Below are positions 12,861 to 26,300 of a stretch of 64,000 nt of DNA, piece by piece; within the stretch, counting starts at the first letter, position 1; the number at the start of each line of letters is the position of its first letter. The stretch comes from Lamellibrachia columna (lineage: Eukaryota > Annelida > Polychaeta > Sabellida > Siboglinidae). The notes below the pieces were generated by a model that searched no databases, was not told where the DNA came from, and was given only the letters and a program-made list of their open reading frames with translations. A program made the position numbers and the translations under genes. Location of the stretch: contig OY759262.1 of the NCBI GenBank assembly GCA_963662155.1, positions 54,517,490-54,581,489 on the forward strand. The letters are read 5' to 3'.

Positions 12861-12879
12861 ATGTAATATTCACAGTTGG

Positions 12880-13135
12880 TTTAAAAAAAGAGTTCGTACT
12901 TTTATTAAAATCATAGGAAGAATTGACAAAAGTGGGAATTTTATAGTATATTGAACCAGATCACTTTTGCCCGTTTTCACTGAGTTCTGACTGGACCTGG
13001 TCAAAAATAATTTAATAGTAACTGTTATTCCGATGATTTGACGCAAACTAAATAGCAAGTTTGTACAAACGAGCTAACATATCGTAGATGATATTAGATA
13101 AATTGAGGAGAGACGTTTAAAGGGACCCTTTTCAG
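12880..13135 (-). repeat. Dispersed repeat family X, reverse copy
   Basis: Shares atagtatattga, ccaga and gagctaac blocks with 50505-50770. In reverse complement it matches the copies at 7664 and 47700. Confidence 0.6.
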
Positions 13136-13439
13136 ACGATATGCAGCATTTGTCGACTGTTTGTTCAAGTGTTATTTAATGACACAGTTCCTTAAATTTT
13201 ACACAAAACAAAGATGTAGTATACTGTCAATCATTGAAAAGTATTCTGTGAAGAAACATTTGTAGTAAAGAAATCCACACAAATAATAAAATTTGGCAAC
13301 TTTTTAATAAATCTTGCATTGTTTCTGACCATGACATGTTTTCTGAATTATTATACTGGTTTTGTTTCTAGTTTATTTCCTTAAAATTAACCTAAAAAAT
13401 ATTCAAAAAAATTCAGGAAATAAAATAATAATATGCCTG

Positions 13440-13790
13440 TGGTAAACATTGGAGACTGCCGTTTTGTTCATAAAACTAAACTTAACTTGGGCAAACGTGC
13501 TTTCTCTGTCGCTGCGCCTACGGTCTGGAATGAACTCCCCATCACTTTGAAAACATCTGAAACTATAGCTGCTTTCTAAAAAAACTCAAAAAAATTTCTA
13601 AATTGCATTTCCACCATAAATATTCGGTGGTCCATCGTTCTGATACTGACTTTTGCACGTCCCTGTTCACGATTATGACTTTTGAGCATCCCTGTTCACG
13701 ATTACGCTTAATGATTCTGTTTTGTTGCGCCTCTGAGCTCAGGTTCCTGAGGATATAGGCGCCATAGAAGTTAATTATTATTATATTGCT
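13440..13790 (+). mobile_element. L2-like LINE 3' end fragment
   Basis: The + strand reads NLGKRAFSVAAPTVWNELPI and then ITLKTSETIA, the usual C-terminal end of CR1/L2-like ORF2. It is followed by a tail ending in ggcgccatagaagttaatta and a short att-rich tract. It is 5'-truncated, as LINE copies normally are. Confidence 0.82.
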
Positions 13791-13894
13791 TATGTGTGTG
13801 GACTTGTTAAAATGTGATATCATAGTAAGTCTTCTTTGGTTGCCTTTGCTAGTGTGTATTATGTATTTGGTCACTGAACACAAATAATATTACT

Positions 13895-15025
13895 ATATCT
13901 TCAGTAGCCCCTAAATTCTCATGGGGCTCAGAGATGCACCACAATCATTAAACATGGCATCGTGAGCATGGAACTCAGAATGCACCAGAATCATTACCAG
14001 GGGTAAACATGATATCATTACCAGGGGTAAACATGATATCGTGAACATGGAACTCAGAAGTGCATCAGAATCATTACCAGGGGTAAACATGATATCGTGA
14101 ACCTGGAACTCAAAAGTGCATCAGAATCATTAAACATGATATCGTGAGCATGGAACTCAGAAGTGCACCTGAATCATTACCAGGGGTAAACATGATATCA
14201 TGAACATGAAACTCAGAAGTGCACCAGAATCATTAAACATGATATTGTGAGCATGGAACTCAGAAGTGTACCAGAATCGTTACCAGGGTTAAATGATATC
14301 GTAAACATGGAACTCAGAAGTGCATCACAATCATTAAACATGATATCATGAACATGGAACTCAGAAGTGCACCTGAATCATTACCAGGGGTAAACATGAT
14401 ATCATGAGCATGGAACTCAGAAGTGCACCTGAATCATTACCAGGGGTAAACATGATATCGTGAACATGGAACTCAGAAGTGCACCAGAATCATTAAACAT
14501 GATATCGTGAGCATGGAACTCAGAAGTGCACCAGAATCATTACCAGGGGTAAACATGATATCGTGAACATGGAACTCAGAAGTGCATCAGAATCATTAAA
14601 CATGATATCGTGAGCATGGAACTCAGAAGTGCATCAGAATCATTAAACATGATATCGTGAGCATGGAACTCAGAAGTGCACCTGAATCATTACCAGGGGT
14701 AAACATGATATCATGAGCATGGAACTCAGAAGTGCACCTGAATCATTACCAGGGGTAAACATGATATCGTGAACATGGAACTCAGAAGTGCACCAGAATC
14801 ATTAAACATGATATCGTGAGCATGGAACTCAGAAGTGCACCAGAATCATTACCAGGGGTAAACATGATATCGTGAACATGGAACTCAGAAGTGCATCAGA
14901 ATGATTAAACATGATATCGTGAGCATGGAACTCAGAAGTGTATAAGAATCATTAAACATGATATCGTGAACATGGAACTCAGAAGTGCATCAGAATCATT
15001 AAACATGATATCGTGAGCATTGATA
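13895..15025. repeat. 45/56-bp minisatellite derived from LINE tail
   Basis: About 22 units of ggaactcagaagtgca, aatcatta and catgatatcgtga. Units come in two lengths, differing by a ccaggggta insertion. The first unit continues from a reverse-orientation LINE tail (about 13905-13960). The motif ctcagaagtgca and catgatatcatga also occurs in the LINE fragment at 52740, so the array grew from a LINE 3' region. Confidence 0.85.
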
Positions 15026-15300
15026 CGCAGGAGGTTTCATCAGATCTAGGGGCCGTCAAGGATTTAGTGAGGAATGGCTGAGGATTTAGTGAGGAATGGC
15101 TGCGGCAGAATGGCGCATCAACTTTACAATTTATCTGTGTTTGATTTAGTAGGTTTGACAGTGTTTGCATCAGGTCAAGAGAGCATGCTAATGTGAAATG
15201 ACAGTTTAATGCTATGCCATTACACAAATTTTTCGTTTTGGAAAATGGAGACAAAACCTGTCAGCTAAGGAAAATAAATGTGCACAAAATAGGGTTTTTA
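15026..15300. other. Short spacer between arrays, nothing assigned
   Basis: It contains a direct repeat of aggatttagtgaggaatggct. The - strand is open for about 90 codons, without a recognisable motif. Confidence 0.35.
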
Positions 15301-15304
15301 CTGC

Positions 15305-16382
15305 TAAAAATAATATACAGTGCTGTGAGAGAAAATAATATACAGTGCTGTGAGAGAAAATAATATACAGTGCTGTGAGAGAAAATAATATACAGCGCTG
15401 TGAGAGAAAATAATATACAGCGCTGTGAGAGAAAATAATATACAGCGCTGTGAGAGAAAATAATATACAGCGCTGTGAGAGAAAATAATAAACAGTGCTG
15501 TGAGAGAAAATAATATACAGCGCTGTGAGAGAAAATAATATACAGCGCTGTGAGAGAAAATAATATACAGTGCTGTGAGAGAAAATAATATACAGTGCTG
15601 TGAGAGAAAATAATATACAGCGCTGTGAGAGAAAATAATATACAGCGCTGTGAGAGAAAATAATATACAGCGCTGTGAGAGAAAATAATATACAGTGCTG
15701 AGAGAAAATAATATACAGTGCTGTGAGAGAAAATAATATACAGTGCTGTGAGAGAAAATAATATACAGTGCTGTGAGAGAAAATAATATACAGGGCTGTG
15801 AGAGAAAATAATATACAGGGCTGTGAGAGAAAATAATATACAGCGCTGTGAGAGAAAATAATATACAGCGCTGTGAGAGAAAATAATATACAGCGCTGTG
15901 AGAGAAAATAATATACAGCGCTGTGAGAGAAAATAATATACAGCGCTGTGAGAGAAAATAATATACAGTGCTGTGAGAGAAAATAATATACAGCGCTGTG
16001 AGAGAAAATAATATACAGTGCTGTAAGAGAAAATAATATACAGCGCTGTGAGAGAAAATAATATACAGCGCTGTGAGAGAAAATAATATACAGCGCTGTG
16101 AGAGAAAATAATATACAGCGCTGTGAGAGAAAATAATATACAGTGCTGTGAGAGAAAATAATATACAACGCTGTGAGAGAAAATAATATACAGTGCTGTG
16201 AGAGAAAATAATATACAGTGCTGTGAGAGAAAATAATATACAGTGCTGTGAGAGAAAATAATATACAGTGCTGTGAGAGAAAATAATATACAGTGCTGTG
16301 AGAGAAAATAATATACAGTGCTGTGAGAGAAAATAATATACAGTGCTGTGAGAGAAAATAATATACAGTGCTGTGAGAGAAA
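15305..16382. repeat. 25-bp minisatellite, ~43 copies
   Basis: The unit is tgctgtgagagaaaataata plus tacag, with a frequent t/c variant (tgctg or cgctg) forming runs. The 402-codon - strand ORF through it exists because no frame of the 25-bp unit holds a stop in that orientation. Confidence 0.97.
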
Positions 16383-16385
16383 TTA

Positions 16386-17072
16386 ATCAAGGTAATTTTT
16401 TTATTTTGCTTTGACACCAAATCTACATTGATAATGGGGAAAGTGTTTGCTCTGACTGGCTCCCAGCAGCTCCATCCTCTGTAGACAAACGTTCAGAAAG
16501 ATGGAAAATTAATGTATCCAGATTCTTTTTCTATCTGCCGACACGCAGATGTATATGTCTAACTGGAAGCAAGAATGTATATGTCTAACTGGAAGCAAGA
16601 ATGTATATGTCTAACTGGAAGCAAGAATAAATAAAAATTGCTGCATTTTGGATGCATTAAAAATAATTGTAGAAGACACCCATTTGGATTGTTTGGCAAG
16701 CTAGAGAATATTCAAAGAAATGCATATTGCCAGACAATTATGTGAAAAGAACGTATCGTATGATGTTAAATAATTAGGTCCAGTTCCATATATAATTTTT
16801 TTTATGAAGCGGGCTTCCCACCATTCAGATCTGCCTGATACTTAAAAAAAATTATCTAAATATTTACTTCAGAACACCCTTTAATTTTATTTAATTAGCA
16901 TTATTTGTTTAATAATTTATAATAATAGTATCCCCTCAATAGCACCTAAATCCTCAGGTAGCCGAGTTGCGAGGCATATAAGTACACGTTTTGGGAAATA
17001 TAATGCGTTGACGTATTTATAATTTCCTTAGTATTGTGAAAACTCACCAAAAGAGTGATGTTTTGCTTGCAG
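16386..17072. other. Sequence upstream of exon 1, with small repeats
   Basis: It holds a 26-bp triplicate (atgtatatgtctaactggaa plus gcaaga, 16545-16628). It also holds a short LINE tail relic near 16918-16975 (aatagcacctaaatcctcag). The last 60 nt supply the exon 1 acceptor region. Confidence 0.6.
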
Positions 17073-17313
17073 ACAGTATAGAATTGGCAAGCTTCACCGT
17101 TGGGGATCATACGCCCTTTGTGAAGCACCTGCAGGCGTATGAATGTACGGACAAGTTGGGCAGACTGAAGAAGCCGATGTCTTGGGCGAATGTGATGCAG
17201 CCTCCCCCTGGACTGAGTCGCTTCCAGCAGTACGAGATGGTGCTGGAGGCTGACGTTGGGCTTCAGTGCGATGACTTCAAGATGGTCTTTGCCACACGTC
17301 TCGGTGGAAAATG
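17073..17313 (+). CDS. Exon 1: start of SMP-like domain
   Basis: The acceptor is ttgcttgcag and the donor is gtgcgt. The exon enters with 2 nt of a codon and leaves with 2 nt (TG, completed to Trp by exon 2). It encodes residues 1-79, beginning SIELASFTVGDHTPFVKHL. That matches the usual SMP opening of a hydrophobic strand followed by a turn and a Pro. The reading frame fits the downstream exons only with this donor. This is the first exon I can support; exons encoding a membrane anchor must lie upstream. An RTE-like LINE fragment begins about 20 nt after the donor. Confidence 0.85.
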
Positions 17314-20300
17314 GTGCGTACGCTTAATTGTTGCTCTACTGTTTGTCCGGGGGGAGGCTGGCACCGATACCAGTCGTAGATTTTTTTGTTTTTGTCCTTC
17401 TTCGTCACTGGTCCAATTTCACTGCCATCTCCACTCCGTCTTATCCCTTGTTCTTGTTCTTCACTCACACCATCTCCACTCCGTCTTATCCCTTGTTCTC
17501 GTTCTTCACTCCCACCATCTCCACTCCGTCTTATCCCTTGTTCTCGTTCTTCACTCACACCAAATCTCTCTTCACGCAGTCCTCCCATCTCCTTTAATGA
17601 TAATAAACTTCTATAGCGCCTAAATTCTCACAAACCAGAGCTCAGAGGTGCAACAAGCCAAATCATTTAGGCGCTGTATCATGAGCAGGGATGCACAGAA
17701 GTCATCATCAGAGCGAGAATTTCGGGTGGAAATGCATGTTCGAATAAATATGTCTTTTTTTGGAAGGTAGCTATAGTTTTAGATGATTTTAAGGTGATGG
17801 GGAGTTCGTTACAGATTTTGGACGCAGTTACAAAGAAAGCACGCTTGCCCAAGTTAAACTTAGTTTTATAGGAACACAAAGCTGTTGTGAGATGAACCTT
17901 GTTTTATAGGAACACAAAGCTGTTGTGAGATGAACCTTGTTTTATAGGAACACAAAGCTGTTGTGAGATGAACCTTGTTTTATAGGAACACAAAGCTGTT
18001 GTGAGATGAACCTTGTTTTATAGGAACACAAAGCTGTTGTGAGATGAACCTTGTTTTATAGGAACACAAAGCTGTTGTGAGATGAACCTTGTTTTATAGG
18101 AACACAAAGCTGTTGTGAGATGAACCTTGTTTTATAGGAACACAAAGCTGTTGTGAGATGAACCTTGTTTTATAGGAACACAAAGCTGTTGTGAGATGAA
18201 CCTTGTTTTATAGGAACACAAAGCTGTTGTGAGATGAACCTTGTTTTATAGGAACACAAAGCTGTTGTGAGATGAACCTTGTTTTATAGGAACACAAAGC
18301 TGTTGTGAGATGAACCTTGTTTTATAGGAACACAAAGCTGTTGTGAGATGAACCTTGTTTTATAGGAACACAAAGCTGTTGTGAGATGAACCTTGTTTTA
18401 TAGGAACACAAAGCTGTTGTGAGATGAACCTTGTTTTATAGGAACACAAAGCTGTTGTGAGATAAACCTTGATGACAACGACTAAGTTGTTAGCAATTGG
18501 CTCGAAGGACATCAACAACAGCTGAGCTGTGAAATTTGTAGACCAGTAACTTACTACTGTTAGGGACCAAAACATGTATGAAGCTACAAAAAATTAACTG
18601 GAATTGGAATTTGTTTTTATTGGAAGTATACATCAATGTACGATGCTAAATCACACAGCTGCTAACCTCAAATCCCCAATCAATTTAATTTATCAAAGAT
18701 CAGTATTTTGAGGTGGTCCCTTAGTTAATTGCTCTAAGAGTTGGCAACTGGTAGGATTTCAGTGTAGAGGAATTGGCATTTTACTATTTGTTAGCTAACA
18801 TTTAAGTTTTTACTTATAGCCAGCCAAGCAAATTCAAATGAATGATCTAACCCAGGTTAAAGTAATGTTTTTTACAATAATTAAATTTGTGTGACACATG
18901 AAAACATTTATTTTTATAGCTCCGTTTCAAATGATAAAAAACTGTTAAATTATTTTTGACTGGGCCCAGTCAAAATTCTGTGGAAAAATTGCTAGATTTC
19001 AGCTCAAGACTATTCACTTACACCAATTACCTGAACCAGCGATCAATGCCAATTACTTTGATGGTTTTTACGAAGATAGGCACTGTTTTATTAAACATCA
19101 GCAAACCTGTTTTGCAATGGGATCAATTAATTGAATAGCCAGTTTTAAGTAAACACTTTGATCTGTTCCATCAACTAGTGCAGAGTGTTTTGTTTTTTGG
19201 CAATAATTGAATGTCACATCGGAAATTGAATTTTTTAAATACAAATTGTATTTTGGTGGTGGAAGATTTAATTCCAGGTTGACTTCCTGGTTAGATTCTA
19301 GGTCAGACTTGAAGTAGCGGGGGGAGAACCCACACTCTTATGTACACTGAACAGCATGGAATTATTAGATCCGCTATCTGCTATGTGTGGGGGGAACAGA
19401 GGCGTTTAATAACTCGACCCGCCCACCCATCGCCACCCCCCACCCCACCTACAGACAGCGTCTCCATGTCCGCCAACGGAACCAGTCTGAGAGAAATGTC
19501 ATAAACGTTGAATGTCATTGATACACATAGAATAGTCAGGTGACAGCAAAATGTCTTCAGATGAAATATGGGCAAATGTCACTTGTCAAAACCGTCTGCA
19601 GGTTTCCACATAAGCTTATTTTAGGAGAACTCTGTTGGGAAACACGCAGATGGAGTTAATAGCATATTTTTAATAGTAACCGAGTTGTGCAGGAGAAAAG
19701 GCAGCCACTGCAAGGTCTTATGATTGCACTACACAGTCAAGTTTTGGTAAAGCAGTGGCAATGACAACTTCATGTACAACTGCCGGTTTGATGGAGCGTT
19801 CGTACCATATGAAGGAACTGGTGTGGATGTTTCACGCGGATCACGTGACTCGGAACAATAATAGGAAACATGCACACCGTTTGTAAGAAATTTACTTAAT
19901 ACGAACTTCTTTTATTCTGAGTTATGTAATCTGTATGTCAAACGTAATAACTCCACCCATCGGAGTAGTCTTGTGGCAAGCGTTGCAAATTGTGATACCC
20001 ATTTTTTTTATGATTGAGCAATTTTCAAAAGGTCGTCACTGAACACGTCACCCTTTTGAAATTGTTCTAACTTTGGACTGGGAAGAAATGCAAATATGTG
20101 GTTTTGATTGAATGACTGAACATAATAAAGAGATACCACCAGATATCTCACTGCTGTTGTTTGTACTGTTTGCCTGTGAGAATGATTTAAAAACCGAAAA
20201 CATTGTTTTTTTGGCCTTCGTTAGAAACGTTACATGAGAAGGACCCAGGTGTTGTAAACTTGTGATGAAAACAAATTGGGTGCTGCTTGGGTCTTGTTGC

Positions 20301-23300
20301 CAGTTCATTGCTCTACAAAACTGTGAAGTATCGACAAATTGTGTGCAACAGATTATTTTTTATTTATTTTTGACAACGTGCCGAGTAACGTTACTCCTTT
20401 TCAGCACAGTAACGTGCAACTCCAGGCACCATTGAAACATTCCTATAAAAAGCACCATACTTTCAAGAAAAACAAAAAGGTGCACTAATGTTTTTGCATT
20501 TCTTTTACAGGAAAAAAAAATTGCTGTACAAAAAAGGACATTTAGAAAAGTAAAAATTATTGAAATTATGAAATTTACGCCCTGTACTATGATAAAGTCT
20601 GGTTGATAATTTGATAACACAGCTAATGAAACTCCATACTTTCAAGAAATACAAACCCTGTAACTTTGTACCATCTTCAGCAACTATCTTTTCATCATTA
20701 CTTTCAAGTAGAGTATTGATGGAAATACACACCCAGACTAAAAAAACAATTAAAACAAAATCTAGACATTTTACTAGTGTGTAAGTAACACTTGTGACGA
20801 CCTTTTGAAAATTGCTCATATTAATATGTCTCTTATGTATGGTGATGTCTGTTCTTATATGGCCGTGTGAGCCTGAAATAAACGTATATCAAAAGCCACA
20901 TGACAGATGACAAAGCTCAGTTGTAATTGTAGCCGGTAGATGCTGAAAAAATCAACTAATATTAATGTTGCAGTACCATTTTGGAACTAACACGTTGCCA
21001 TGGACTACAATTGTGTGTTGTATGTCAAACTAAATGTGGATTCTTTCAATGTTGCTGCAACATTGAGTAATACATTAGATGTAATTTATTTGGCTTATTT
21101 CACTTTACAGTGGACCTGCATTGGTTTTCTGCCTGAAATAAACTTATATCAAAGGTCAACAGTCCAAGTTTATTCATAGATATTCTCGTACAAATTCAAA
21201 ATCTACATGTATGTCTGTGAAGGGAATGAAATTGTGGAATTCAATGAACCACATTCTTACTAACTGTGGAAAGTGGAAACATTACATTGTTAAAAAATGT
21301 TACACCGCTAAATTACTAGATAATTACAAGATTAATAATGATTATTAATGTATATTAATGTAATAACAAGGTTGCATGTCAGATTATTAACGATTAGACT
21401 TTAACTATATGTAATAAATATTTTAATGAGGAAAGTTTACTTGACCACCAACATACCATGTTTGTATATTACAAAAGTTATGTACTGTGATAATGAGAGA
21501 AGGGGTAAATATTTACAAGAATTGTTCTTCAATTTACTCCTTTTTTAATAGCAACTAATAACAAGAAATATAATATTGTACTATATTGTATTATTATAAT
21601 GTATTATTATTATTATATGATGTTATTATTAGTATTGGAAATAAATGTCTTACATCAGATAACTTATCTCATTTGCAAAACTTGAATTGTCCTAATTGCT
21701 GAAGTCCTCTCACGGTGCAATCTCTGTGCTGACAGGATGGGCATGAACCTGGACGTGGCTGTAGAGAAGCTCTATGTGATGGGTAAGCTGCAGCTGGTGA
21801 TACACCTGGACAAGGACACGCCGTTCCCTCACGTCAGTGCGATGACCATTCTGTTCCTCGAAAAGTTAGTTATATTTCTTTATGGAAATTATTTGTAGGT
21901 GACTGAACAGTAATCTTTTGTAGGAGAATTTTTTTTTTATTTATAATTATTGAGATAAATGTTTTGTTGCATCTGCCACTGCCATGTCAGGATATTTTCC
22001 GATTCTTCTTCAATTTGCATATTCTGTTCAAGACATTGCTGGCAAATCTTTTTGCGAAACATGTCTTTCTCCAACTATTTTACCAGTTATTGACACCGTT
22101 CCAAAGACATACATCCTACAATACATGGTGAAAAAGATTTTTCAACTGATTTTATTTAGTCAACATTTGTTTCTTATTAATTATCTTTGTTGAAAATGTA
22201 TAGCATTTTTATATCAGCATCTGCCTATTTAATTTGTATATATTTGTTGTTTTTAAATATCACCAAAGTGAAGCCTTCTGTTTCCTGTCTGTTGTGATGT
22301 GTTACTGTTAGTAACGTGACACTGTCATCAAATGTCCACTTCTCGGGTAGCAGTCTTAAAAGTAACATAATAGACATAATTAATTGATCCATTGATCTTA
22401 AAGCTGATGTTAATTTGCTGTCAATCATTTTCCTTTGTTTGCGTCACTAGTCATATTTGCATTTAGCCAGAACACTTTAACTGTCACAATGACAACTATG
22501 TAACAGAAATGTCACTGATCACTTCAGCGGAATCTCATGAGATTACAGATTAGACCATTTGTATATTGATTGATTAATGGGAATGGATTACCTTGGATTT
22601 GCCCTAAAGAATAAGATAAGCGATATTCAGAGTGCCATGTGGGATGCGCATAATGTGCAGCTGATTGTGTGCAATGAAATATGTATGTGCCTCCCATCTG
22701 TGTTCTGGTTACGTCCATTGCGTGTGGCAGTATTGGCTGTTGGCTAAAACAATAGGTGTTGAAATGGTACCCATATATATGTAAAAAAAACCAGCACGGC
22801 ATCTTTGTGCCATGCTTGTATCAGTGGCTGTACAGAGGGCCAGGGGACAACTGGTATCAGTAGGCTGTACAGAGGGCCAGGGGACAACTGGTATCAGTGG
22901 CTGTACAGAGGGCCAGGGGACAACTGGTATGAGTGGCTGTACAGAGGGCCAGGGGACAACTTGTATGAGTGGCTGTACAGAGGGCCAGGGGACAAGTTGT
23001 ATGAGTGGATGTACAGAGGGCCAGGGGACAACTTGTATCAGTTGCTGTACAGAGGGCCAGGGGACAACTTGTATCAGTGGCTGTACAGAGGGACGTGGAC
23101 AACTTGTATCACTGGATGTACAGAGGGCCAGGGGACAACTTGTATCAGTGGCTGTACATAGGGCCAGGGGACAACTTGTATCAGTGGATGTACAGAGGGC
23201 CAGGGGACAACTTGTATCAATGGCTGTGAGAGGGCCAGGGGACAACTCAACATGTCGCCAGTATACCGTCCTTGAGAATTTATCTACCTGACCCCCCCAA

Positions 23301-26300
23301 ACATGTTTTAGACATCTGTCAAAATTATACCCTTTTTGTTGGAATACAGCTCTTGTTTAAAATAATTATACACCCTTAAATACTCAAACATGTGGCGTGC
23401 AATGGTGAAAAAATGCACCCATAAAACATGGGATTTTTATGAAGGATGGTATACTGGCGATGTATTGAGTGCCCCCCCCCCAGGAGAGTGTAATGGGTTT
23501 GGGTTCAGTTGTAATTGTGTAATTGATTACAACTATAGTGTAATTATAATTGTATTTTTGTTTAGATCATTGTAATATTAAAATAATTATAATTGGAAAA
23601 TTCTTTACCAGACTAAAAACCGCTGATCTACTCCCTGTAATCAATTATTAATTCACCTAAATTCATGTTGAATCACCTAAATTCATGTTGAAAATGAGCA
23701 GTAATGGCTCTTTACACAGCATCATTAAAGATAAATCACTATTACAATTAAGGTACTTAATTGAAGCATTATAATTGTTGTTTATCTTCAATGACGTACT
23801 TTAATTGTAATAGATCTTCAATGAAGTGCTTTAATTTTAATAGTAAATTAGCTTTTATGATGTTTTATAATTGAGCCCAACCCAAATAATATTATTTATT
23901 GCAATTTGATTTTATCACAGTTCATATTGAGTGATTTTATCAAGCAATCAAATATGATTAAATTTAATTTGGTGGTGTTTATTTCAGGTATAAATGTGGA
24001 TTTTGTGCACATGTTTTACCAATGTGTTAAAGGTATGTGGTCACAACCATGTGTAACGTGATCACAAAGGAATCACATTGCACCTGGGCGTGATGGAGAT
24101 GTTATCGATGATGAGTTCAGTGCTAACTAAACTAATAAGTGCTTGTGGCGTGACTGATTGTTACATCAATCAATTATTACCTCACCTGTCACAGTGAAAC
24201 ACCTGGAGAGAAGGCAGTTATTATCCCGTCAATAGGCATCTATTGTAACATGATTTTCTTTTAAATGTGTGAATGCAGACAGACATAATTATAGTTGGAT
24301 CATGTGAATATACAAATAATATATCTTGTTGACAGGCCTCCGTACATATTATCAAGGTTGTCTCTTGTTGACTAGCCTGAGGTCTAGTTTTCCATACTTA
24401 TTATCAAGGTTGTGTCTGTGTTGACAGACTTGAGGACTCTTTCTCCGTGCATGTTATCAAGGCTGTCTCTTGTTGACAGGCCTGAGGTCTGGTTCTCCGT
24501 GCGTGTTCTCAAGGCTGTCCAAATGATGGAGATCCCGCTACTCAAGTCCTGGATCCACAGTCTGGTCCTGGATGGACTCACCCAAGCACTCGTTGATCCG
24601 GGGAGAGTGGACATTCGGACCAACTCCACTGGACCCACAAAGGCCCCGGCCAAGTCCAAGGACAAGACCAGAGGTAATCACTGAAATAGTTACACCTCAA
24701 AATTTGCATTTTTACCCAGGTCAGATGTTTGTTGATTGTAATGTGTGATCAAGATCGGTTGTAATTGATATATTCCAGTATTTGTAATCCCAATTGTAAT
24801 TGTGAATTATCGTTTCAATTGTAATTACTGATTACAATCACTAATGGCTTTCATCATCTCTATACAAGAACTACAATCAGGTTTTTAAGGCCTCTCATAT
24901 GGACAAATTGCCTATATGAGAGACTTGCCCTGCCCGTATGAGATTTTGATGAATCTTCAATTTTAGTATATAATATTAAAATTATAAACTAAGAAAAAAA
25001 CGACTTCATCTACTATTAATAACCATAATAACAACCATAATAACAACCGTAATAACAACCGTAACAACAACCGTAATAACAACCATAATAACAACCATAA
25101 TAACAACCATAATAACAACCATAATAAGTCTTAAAACTTTCCCGGGCCACAACGGCCAAAAACGCCCAACCCTTTTTTGTGCGTTGAAACAAAAACATTC
25201 CAGTCACAAATCCCAATTGGTAGCCATCATAAAAATTACAATTTTTATATCTTCTGGCGCATTGATAAAACATAATAGTGAAAAGTAACCATTAGAATGG
25301 GATAATTGTTTTAGTGGAACAAAACTAACAAACATGGCTACATTTGCTTCTCTTGGTTGATGCTAATGACATTGGAATTCTTTTATAGCATGGTAATGTT
25401 GACGTTTGTTTTTTCGTCGATATTCCCTAATGTTTACGTCATGATTTGAAAATCAAATAATTGTAACACTGCAATTTTAACAGCATATTTCTTTCACAAA
25501 TTTAGCTGTTGTTGGGATATCCTTATTTTAATACAAGCAACATGCGACTTAAAACAATTGGTTGTCAAAAAATTTGTCCGTGAAATTTCGCACTGCCCAT
25601 ATCAGCTGATCCTTAATAAAAACCCTGGCTCCAATTATTATTTTGTAATAGCAGTTCCATATGGTCTGGTTGGCACAGTATAGCACACTGCATATACAGG
25701 AAATGTTGATTCTGTCAGTCATGTATGTACACTGATCCTCTCTTTAATGAACACCACACCATCCAACAGTGTTCGTACAAGAGAGGTTTTGCATTGAAAT
25801 AATTGTCGACATTGAAGTTAGCATCCATTGAATAAAGGGACAATATGGCCTTATTGATATATCTTAAGGATATTACAAAACTTCAACGTGTGCAAAATTG
25901 CTTTGCAAGGATACTGACATTACTGTCACTCAGTGCGACTTCTGAAATCTCTCCATTGGCATCCTATCCAATATCGTGTTATTTTTAAGATTTGTACTGT
26001 TAACCATTACTTTAATCTAAGCAACAAATACATTTACGTTAACTGCTCAATCCTGCAAGAAAGACAGCTTCGGTCATCCAGTTCTGTCTACTTCTTGTTC
26101 CTAGAGTTGAATCAGTCAGAACTATGGCTTTCCCGGTTGCCGCACCAACACTTTGGAGTTCACTCCTCTCTTAGCGTTAGGTCAGCAGCAAACATCATGA
26201 AATATTGCCGTCATCTGAACACTTACTCATTTGGAGTTTGGCTTTCTGAGGATGTTGGCAAGATAGAAATGTTCATCTTGTGTTGTATGTTACTATTGTC

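Noticed and set aside
15212..16420. 402-codon - strand ORF
   Set aside because: A product of the 25-bp array. There is no unique coding sequence and no splice or start context.
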